Source: Artemia franciscana (taxonomy: Eukaryota; Arthropoda; Branchiopoda; Anostraca; Artemiidae). From it: a stretch of DNA of 64,000 nucleotides. Positions within the stretch are counted from its first letter, which is position 1; every line of letters starts with the position of its first letter. The DNA lies in assembly GCF_032884065.1 (NCBI RefSeq), contig NC_088867.1:28081507-28145506 (forward strand). The letters are read 5' to 3'. The notes beneath the pieces were generated by a model. It worked only from the letters and a program-made list of their open reading frames with translations, did not search any database and had not been told where the DNA came from. Below are positions 56,366-64,000 of the stretch, one piece after another. The translations under genes and the position numbers were made by a program.

Positions 56366-59045
56366 GTGAGTGTCCATGCATAGACCTACATTGAACATCC
56401 ACAATCAAAACATCTCTTGTATTGTTTAGAACCAGCCATATGCGTAGTAAGAATTGTGTATTAGCTACCTTTACCTATGAATATATCAGGCAATTGTCCA
56501 TTCTTATCGATACATCACGCAATATCGTTATCGTGCATTGTATGAAAAGTCCAAGCTAACTTAGCTGTTTTGCGTGATATACATTAGCGTAAAAAAAACA
56601 AAAAAAACTAGTTTGGTTTGTTTTTAGGGGCTCAAAGTTCTGCACATTCACTGAAAAACGAGAGTCTTTTAGTTTCGATTTTGTTTTTCTACGTGATGAA
56701 AATGATTTCTCGTTTAATACTGATTTGACATGTCTAAGCTTTAATAAATTTGGGCTTACCACTCAAAAAGAAATTACCCAAGACATAGTTGTTGGGAATT
56801 CTTTTTTCAAAGATATTTTTTTTGCCAATTATTTCCAATTGGTAATATCGAAGTTAATAAAAATTCAGTATCCAGAACCAACAGGAAAACTGGATATTTG
56901 TCCGCAAATTAGGACACCCCATCCTAATCCCTTTGTCCCTTCTTGTGGTAGGTCGTATTTCTGGCTAAGTTGGTGGGTGTGGACCACGTTGCTGCGCACA
57001 AGCGTCCTGCCTCTGTCTCTGTCCTCTGACAGGGATGTTCCTAAACCCACCTCGAAGTGGTTAAGGGTGGATCTCCCTGCGAAATGCCCACTTCCACTTT
57101 AAAGGGTCCTAATACACTGGGGTGACCAAAGGCCCAGGGAACCACCGGTTAACCAAATTTCCACGAAACGTCATGAAGACAAAAGAGATTAATTCGTGCT
57201 ATGACGTTCCTGGTAGGTGATGCACCAAGGAAACCGAACAACTTTGGTGAAAATCACAAAGCCCGGCCTGAATCAATAAAGATGCTCAAAGAAAGCCTGA
57301 GGATAGTGACCCGAAAAGTATGTTTCGTAAACTGTGACCTAACGCAGGCTCAAAATAAAGGCTTTATAAGAATAAAAAACGACGAAATTTGAAAACAAGA
57401 GCCGAGAGCTCGTATGGCACTTGTGACGAGTTCGGAACCTAAAATTAGACTCGGTACTAGAATTATCGGTTTTGCTGTTCTTTGTTTATTGGCAATTATT
57501 ACAAAGATAAACTTGCAAATACAGTGTTTCTGTAGTCTATGATTGGATTCATAAGCCAGTAATAACTTTCAACTTCTGACACCGAAACACCACCTTTGAA
57601 GATCTAGAAGCAGTAACCGACAAGGGCGACGACGTGGAATCAAACACAAAAAATTTGTAGTTTTATCTTTACGATTTATCTGTATAAACTAAATAGATAA
57701 AACAACGAAAATTATTCTCAACGAAAAGTATTCGAGCAGTAAGCATTTCAAGGCTTCCCCTCCCGCCCGAACTCCTACACGACTAGACATGGAAAAATAC
57801 ATTAGTAAGGGTTTCGACGATTAACTGTCATCGGTTTTAGGGTAACCCTGTATTAATCTATATTATTTTCGTTAGATAGCTACTACAGGCCTCATAAATA
57901 TAGCCAGCCGTGTTGTATCGTAATTGCTTTATTACACTTGGCGTCATGAAAAATAAAATCCGTATGCTAAGGCATTAACGACGATTAAGTATAACCGGTT
58001 GTAATATAACATTGTTCCATTTTATATTATTTTTATCAATAAAAAAATAGTGTATACATACAAAGGGAACGAAATATATGTATAAAACAGACCTCAACTT
58101 CACTGCACCTGGAGACAAAGATATTAAAAACCACAAATCTTACCTTTTTTAAACTAAACCTCTCTGAACACAATGCTTAAGAATAGGCGGTTTAATCATC
58201 TACGAAATTAAAAGAAACAGCACATATACAGCATTTTGCAATACAATAGTTGCGTTTCCGGAGAGATTGTGATATCGGATACCAACGTCTAAAGTCCTTG
58301 TTGCAGTTACCGTGGAATCCGATACGACGATCCAGAGACGTGACCATTAGGGTAGGGGAAGGAGGGAGGACGCCCACCCCCCGGCACAAAGCACCGGGAT
58401 TTTTATCAAAAACTTAAATTCTTTTCTTAAAAGTAGTCATTTTTCTGAAAACAATCGATCTTTCTTGAAAACAGTCTTTTTTTTGTAAAGGTAATTGATT
58501 TTTTCTTTAAAATAGTTGTTTTTCTTAAAATCAGCTGATTATATATCTGAAAAGTCATCTGACTTTCATCAACTTCTGTCAAACTGGTGGGAAAAAAGTT
58601 TGGCATTTAGTGATGTACTGGATATCAGTTTTTCTTTTGGCATGACTGCAACCGCATATCAGACACCACGGTTCATCAAAACGACTACTTGCATATCCAG
58701 TTACCGTGGCATCAGACAAATAATGTGACCTAACACTTGTCGACTGGTCTAACAACCACATTGGACGCGTTCCATCCTACTTACTATAGTTACGGCGCAT
58801 GACATCATAGATCTCGGCTGCTTGGTGTCTAGGCTGGTACGTATGTTTTTGGATCGCAAAACATAAGTGGAGGGAAAGCTATGACATCGCAAAAGCTGCC
58901 CGTCTGTAGGCACTATGACTCTCGAAGGAAACGAGATATTTTGATGAAACTTGGTGCGGGGATTTTTTGGGTCAAGTGTAAGGGCGATTTTGTAGATGGG
59001 TTTTGTAGCCTATATTCAGAGGTGGGGGAGGGAGTTTAAATTAAG
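56366..59045. other. GAS41 intron 4, mostly unrecognised
   Basis: About 2.7 kb. A GC-richer block at 56870-57150 (CGTCCTGCCTCTGTCTCTGTC, then ACCCACCTCGAAGTGG) has no motif I can assign. At 57397-57425 GAGCCGAGAGCTCGTATGGCACTTGTGACG repeats the left-end wording of the family A element (GAGCTCATGTGGCACTTGTGACGAG at 2370). At 58420-58540 an imperfect 30-33 base repeat occurs (TCTTTCTTGAAAACAGTCTT types). Confidence 0.45.
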
Positions 59046-59049
59046 GGCC

Positions 59050-60355
59050 AAAGAAAACATTTTTAAACAGCTAATATGATAGTCGTCCGGTCCGAATTGA
59101 TTATGGGCGTCTAAGACACGAGATCTTTCCATATATCAAGTTTCGTTAAGATCATATCACCCATTCGTACGATAAATACACCTCGATTTTCCCGATTTCC
59201 TCTCCCTCAAACCCCTCAAACCCCTCAAAGGGTCGAATCGGACAAACGACTGTTTTCAAGTCACTTTATGTAGGCCTCTGACAAACCTGCCAATTTTCAA
59301 CGTCCTAGCACGTCAAGAAGCACCGAACTCGCCAAAGCACTAGAAACCCCTCCAACTCCCCCAAAGAGATAGGATCCCGGTCCGGTCATGTCAATCATGT
59401 ATCTAGAACTTGTGCTTATTCTTCCCATCAAGTTTCATCTCGATCTTTCCACTCTAAGCGTTTTCCAAGATTTCCGCTTCCCCCCTCCATTCCCCAATGT
59501 CCCCGGATCAGATCCGAATTGAAAATGAAGCGTCTGAGACATGAGATCTTTCTATACATCGAGTTTCATTAAAATCCGATCACCAATTCGTAAGATAAAC
59601 ATACCTCATTGTTTTTAATTCGTCAGAACTAACCCTCCTCCCCCAAATCCCCCAAAGAGAGCGGATCCGTTCCGGCTTTTTGAATCACGTATCTGGGACT
59701 TGTGAGGTATGTTGTAAACATACCTCAATTTTCAAGATTTCCCCTCTCCCAGATGGTCGAATCGGGGAAACGACTTTTATCAAGTCAGTTTGTGGGGGTC
59801 CGTGACACGCCTACCAATTTTCATCGTCCTAGCATGTCCAGAAGCACTGAACTCGCCAAAGCACTGGAAATCCCCCCAACTCCCCCAAAGAGAGTGGATC
59901 CGATCCGGTTATGTCCATCATGTATCTAGAACTTGTGCTTATTCTTCCCACCAAGTTTCATCCCAATTTCTCCACTCTAAGCGTTTTCCAAGATTTCCGG
60001 TTTTCCTCTCCAACTCCCCCCAATGTCAATGGATATGGTCGGGACTTGAAATAAGAGCTCTGAGAAACGAGTTCCTTGTAAATATCAAATTTCATTAGGA
60101 TTCGCTCACCCGTTCGTAAGTTAAAAATACTTCATTTTTTCTAATTTTTCCGAATTAACCGTCCCTCAACTCTCCCCCCACCCCAGATGGCCGAATCGAG
60201 GGAGCGACTATTTCTAATTTAATCTGATTCGGTCCCTGATACGCCTGCCAACTTTCATCGTCCTAGCTTATCTGGAAGTGCCCAAACTAGCAAAACCAGG
60301 ACCAACGGACGGACAGAATTTGCGATCGCAATATGGCACTTGGTCGACGGGCAAG
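59050..60355 (+). repeat. degenerate tandem-repeat element, family A copy 2
   Basis: Same wording as 2.34-3.95 kb: TTTCATTAAAATCCGATCAC, CTAGCACGTCAAGAAGCACC, CTCCAACTCCCCCAAAGAG (twice), GACTTGAAATAAGAGCTCTG, and the right end AGCAAAACCAGGACCAACGG, GACGGACAGAATTTGCGATC, ATGGCACTTGGTCGACG. In GAS41 intron 4 about 240 bases before the last exon. Confidence 0.8.
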
Positions 60356-60594
60356 CCATAAAAGAAAGGACAAGGTAAAAAAGGAATGAATATGTATGAC
60401 GTAGAAGCAAGTAGCTTAAAGAACTTAAGAACCATTTTTTAGTCTTTGAAACTATTGTTTTAGGGTGTTGAGAAACTTCCAGTATTGAGTGTACGTTTCT
60501 CGAGTGTCACTGTTCCTCTGGTAAAATTTGGTTTTCTACAGTTAGTGATAAGTTTAAAGACGAATTTTATAATCATATCTGTTTTCATTTTTAG

Positions 60595-60758
60595 TTGAAG
60601 AGAAGAAGAATCAAATTATGGAGAAGATAAAAAATGTGAACAGTAAAGTACATCAAGAAATTGTTGACTTGAAAAACAAGCTAAATCTAGCCAAAGCAAC
60701 AACTACTAAATTTAAAGAAGAATTGGAAAAAGCCCAACTTGCTCCAGTGTCATCTTAG
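60595..60758 (+). CDS. YEATS4: GAS41/YEATS4 exon 5 (C-terminal coiled coil, stop)
   Basis: After acceptor CATTTTTAG (AG 60593-60594): FEEKKNQIMEKIKNVNSKV, then HQEIVDLKNKLNLAK and KFKEELEKAQLAPVSS, stop TAG at 60756-60758. This is the heptad-rich C-terminus through which GAS41 dimerises and binds partner subunits, matching the fly pattern FEEKK...LKDKLKLA...KFKAELAK. Its end so close to the family's usual end indicates that the gene is complete. Confidence 0.97.
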
Positions 60759-60872
60759 CGTCTGTAGTCACTATTTTGTAAGCCTATTTAATACTATTTT
60801 AATTCTTTTGTAAAAGATAGCTGTGCAAAAAAAACTTCGATCTGATTGAGTTCAAAAAATCACTTTTGTTTT

Positions 60873-60878
60873 ATTAAA
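60873..60878 (+). promoter_or_regulatory. candidate polyadenylation signal of GAS41
   Basis: ATTAAA, the commonest variant hexamer, 115 bases after the stop codon and followed by a T-rich stretch. No AATAAA occurs nearer to the stop codon. Confidence 0.35.
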
Positions 60879-60879
60879 A

Positions 60880-61400
60880 ATTATTGTCTATTCCTCTTTC
60901 AGTGTAGCGTCATGGGATTTTGCTAAAAATAGCAAATATCAAAGAAAATTGGATGATTGATATTGCAATGTTGGAGGATTTGAAGTGTAGCAGGACCTGT
61001 AGTGTTGCAGGATTGAAGCTGAAATTGTTCTGTCAGTGATAATCGTTCAGCGTTTTTTGTTCCATGAACTATATAAAGTCAAATTTTGTCTCTGCAAAGT
61101 AGACCTAGGTTAGCTTGAGAAAACCTTAGCAGCTCAAGTTAGCTAGCTTAATTTACGCTTTTTGCTTTCTTTAGGGGGCAGACTTTTGCTTTCTTTAATC
61201 TCCCCTACATTTTAATTACCTGAAGACTATCATACTGCAGTTTAGTTCCAAGATCTAGTTCAAAGTAAAGATTAAGTCTTCAAGAACATTAATGATTTGT
61301 TGCACCGTGGTCTCTTTTGTCACTTAAAGAGCACTATCCGTTAGAACTTCATTTCGAGCTAGAATACTACCATAATGAAGATCCAGGAACATTTATTTCT
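60880..61400. other. downstream of GAS41, nothing recognised
   Basis: No gene or named repeat found between the GAS41 stop region and the Helitron. Confidence 0.4.
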
Positions 61401-61403
61401 AAA

Positions 61404-61460
61404 CTAGCTGTTGGGGTGGCGCTTCGCGCCACCCCAACACCTAGTTGGTGGGGCGCTTCG
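61404..61460 (-). repeat. duplicated Helitron 3' terminus
   Basis: Two consecutive modules of hairpin plus CTAG: the outer ends at 61404 (hairpin 61410-61438) and the inner at 61441 (hairpin GGGGCGC-TTC-GCGCCCC followed on the minus strand by ACCAACTAG). The truncated copy at 10.38 kb has the inner module followed by only 11 bases of the outer one. Confidence 0.85.
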
Positions 61461-61542
61461 CGCCCCCCCGCGCGCGTAAGTCGTTACACGCCATATTAGT
61501 TACGCGCCATTGTAGTTGTGTCCCTGTGTCCCACCTGTGAAT

Positions 61543-61653
<111 letters not shown>

Positions 61654-61829
61654 TTTAACTACGTAAAACATGCGAATATACAACATTCTTCGCTGTCCCA
61701 TTGTCTGTGCATATAAATAGATTGTCAGGTTTACTGACTCTTGAACATGCAACATATAATTGTCCATGGGAAAAACAATCCGTATTCAGATCTATGCCTC
61801 ATTATTCTGATGATGTGTCCCTGTGTCCC

Positions 61830-62175
61830 GGTCGTCATTTATTTTCCCTGTGTCCCGGTGTCCCAGTTTGTAATTTCTCTTTGAGTGTCCCGGTCGTCAT
61901 TTCCCTGTGTCCCGGTGTCCCGATCGTCATTTGTGTCCCGGTGTCCCAGTCTGTAATTTCTATTCGAACAATCCCTGTGTCCCGGTCGTCATTTATATAT
62001 CCCGCCTGTGCCCCCGGCGTCCCCGTTGTAGTTGTGTCCCGGACGTCATTTATATTCCCTGTGTCCCGGTCGTGATTTGTGTCCGGGTGTCCCAGTCTGT
62101 AATTACTCTTTGAGGTTCCCGGTCGTCATTTATATTCCCTGTGTCCCGGTCGTCATTTGTGTCCCGGTATGTAAT
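61830..62175 (-). repeat. GTGTCCCGGTCGTCATTT minisatellite
   Basis: About a dozen imperfect units of 17-35 bases, each with GTGTCCCGG(T/A)(C/G), some with CCAGTCTGTAATTTC. It gives a spurious proline/cysteine-rich reading in several frames. Present in the other Helitron copy (9840-10085). Confidence 0.9.
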
Positions 62176-62524
62176 TTCATCAGTTGACAAACATGACGTC
62201 AGTCGACAAACAACTTCATGACGCATACAGCTGAATCCTTATAATGACGTCAGTCGACAAACATGACGTCAGTCGACACACAAACATGACGTCATTCGAC
62301 ACACACACACACAGACAACTTATTTTTATATATATAGATAATAGGCCCATGGACACAAAGCAGGGGAGCAAAAGCCCCCCTGGGAAGCAAGAATATATTA
62401 AAATAAACTTCCAGAAATAATTTCGAAGTAAAGACTGGCAAGTTGTTTTAGAATAGTCTTAGTTTAGACGTTGATAAGCATAGAGCATCAGATTTTCGCT
62501 AACGAAAGGTTGTTTCGAATATGG

Positions 62525-62660
62525 AATTCAATGTACAAAACTCCACTTTTTTGCAGCTAGCAGCTTGAAACTTTTACATCTGGGTTATTCTATACGCTGA
62601 ACCTGATGCAGTGATTTTCGTTAAGATTATTTGACTTTTAGGGGGTAGTGAAGATTGTTG
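62525..62660 (-). repeat. partial fold-back family copy
   Basis: The reverse complement of 5580-5700: CAGCTTGAAACTTTTACATC, then ATACGCTGAACCTGATG, GTGATTTTCGTTAAGATTAT and GACTTTTAGGGGGTAGTG all have counterparts there. Confidence 0.75.
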
Positions 62661-63775
62661 CAGTTGTTCAATTACGAATAATTTGTCAACATCTTACTGA
62701 TGGTTTTACTGAAAACTGATACGCGTGAAAAGCTTCAAAAGTATGTCTTAAATTCCTGAATGGAAATTTAGGAACTTAAGACAAATTCATAAATGGCTCG
62801 AAACGAGTAAGACGGTTTAAGTGACAAGCTGCAGCTGCTCGTAGAGCTTGGAATTTACACGTGAATGAAAGTCTCAGAGATGGACCTAGAAAGATTTTTT
62901 CAATTTAACTTATAAAGCCACTTCCTGCTTGTAAGGCTTAAAAGATAACGGGAAGACTTTCTTCAACTTAGGTTGAAGAGTGCTTTTCCTCGACTGTAGG
63001 CTCTGTCAAGACGGTTCCCAAAATTTAACCTGTACTCCAAGTCGAATTTGTCGCCTATAACCGACATGTAACAAGAGTGTAGAAAGTCAGTGTTGAAAAG
63101 AGAAGGGAAGGTGTAAACTTATAGATGCCTTCCTTTGCCCTAGTTTGGATGTAGATCCATTCCTCAAAGTTTCGTTTACCTAGCATACCGTTATGAGTAA
63201 GCAAAAAGCCGGTTTTCTGCATATTCACTTACATTTTAAAATAGAAAAGCTATTTAGTAAAAAAAAAACTCACAAGGAAAAAAAAGACGAAAGCACAGTA
63301 ATTATGTGTCCTTTGGCGTCCGGATGATTCAAGCATGTTTACCAAATGCTGCTATGCAGCTGGAATTTTATTACACGACCTTAGCTCCTAATAACTGAAA
63401 AAAGGAAGAACAAAATTCCACATAAAAAATTTATTGAAAGGATTGAAAGACAAATTGAGGCAATTTAATGACATTGCAAAGTCAATACAGCACTCTCACT
63501 CTAGATTATTCAATTCCCACATATAATGAACAATATCCACCAGACTAGCAACAGTAACATGCTGAACCACAAAATTTACAAATCAACATTTTAGTTCGCA
63601 CAATTTGTAAAATTATTATCTCCCATACTTTCCAAACCTTGAAGCTTTAGAATTCCATTACCATATTGTTCTCCATCTGAATTTTCGACTAGTTCTATTT
63701 GCACAGCATGTAAACAGAATCAATTTCCTGCAAATAGAATTTAAGAATTGATTATAACAGCCAATTTCTATACTT
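62661..63775. other. intergenic, nothing recognised
   Basis: No supported gene. Confidence 0.4.
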
Positions 63776-63777
63776 GT

Positions 63778-63922
<145 letters not shown>

Positions 63923-64000
63923 TATATGTGTAGATTAGAGGCCTAAAAATAGTTTAGAGATCGTTCACCGCTCTTTTCTCCCCACTGGTAGGCAAGTTCC

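Larger units (their letters stand above)
37960..60758 (+). other. YEATS4: GAS41/YEATS4 gene span, complete (5 coding exons)
   Basis: Host gene with five coding exons: 12 + 48 + 46 codons, then 172 + 164 bases joined, giving 217 residues against about 227 in human and fly. GAS41 reads acetylated and crotonylated histone H3 through its YEATS domain and is a subunit shared by the SRCAP/SWR1 and TIP60/NuA4 chromatin complexes in the nucleus. All introns have GT/AG ends and consistent phases. Introns are about 5.9, 7.0, 5.0 and 4.2 kb and rich in repeats. Confidence 0.93.

Noticed and set aside
59702-60098. Overlapping frames in family A copy 2
   Set aside because: Same repeat family as above, two frames read through the same repeat lines, no conservation of frame between copies.

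Overview
This is eukaryotic nuclear DNA, most likely from an arthropod. Both host genes recognised here are split by GT/AG introns of up to about 12.6 kb. Most of the window consists of decayed non-LTR retrotransposons, hAT transposons, Helitrons, fold-back repeats, degenerate tandem arrays and microsatellites. The encoded GAS41 protein reads closest to arthropod orthologues as I know them. A crustacean such as a brine shrimp would fit, but that is an impression and was not tested by any search. No prokaryotic genes, CRISPR arrays or operons were seen.

Two single-copy housekeeping genes lie head to head. UTP25 (DIEXF/DEF, an 18S rRNA processing factor) is on the minus strand. Its start codon is at 28799 and its exons are 28455-28799, 15712-15810, 9205-9767, 8008-8221 and 529-1155; the last exon or exons lie beyond the left edge. 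GAS41/YEATS4 (a histone acyl-lysine reader of the SRCAP and NuA4/TIP60 complexes) is on the plus strand and appears complete at 217 residues. Its exons are 37960-37995, 43908-44051, 51065-51202, 56194-56365 and 60595-60758. Reading phases match across every proposed junction in both genes.

Layout, left to right: UTP25 introns with a degenerate tandem repeat (2.3-3.9 kb) and a CR1-like LINE (3.9-7.6 kb) split by a fold-back cluster; a GA microsatellite; a truncated Helitron plus a second fold-back cluster (9.8-11.6 kb); a diverged tandem array (11.6-14.2 kb); an RTE-like fragment (14.7-15.6 kb). UTP25 intron 1 holds a long LINE with PHD and CCCH zinc fingers (16.5-21.5 kb) and an RNase H-bearing LINE (22.5-28.2 kb) broken by a hAT element. 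A second hAT with a perfect 8-bp target duplication sits just upstream of the UTP25 start (28.9-32.0 kb). From 32 to 37.9 kb lies mostly unrecognised intergenic DNA. GAS41 introns contain a palindromic MITE (38.5-39.1 kb), a jockey-like LINE with a long open RT frame (40.6-42.8 kb), an RTE fragment, a second RNase H LINE copy carrying a tRNA-derived SINE (46.0-50.5 kb), a roughly 250-bp tandem array (53.4-55.3 kb) and another copy of the first tandem-repeat family (59.0-60.4 kb). After GAS41 comes a Helitron with recognisable ends (61.4-62.3 kb) and a long AT microsatellite.

I did not find a convincing new multi-gene system. The most informative observations are the two reconstructed genes, the datable nested insertions, the Helitron with two tandem 3' termini, and the LINE whose second ORF opens with three CCCH fingers.
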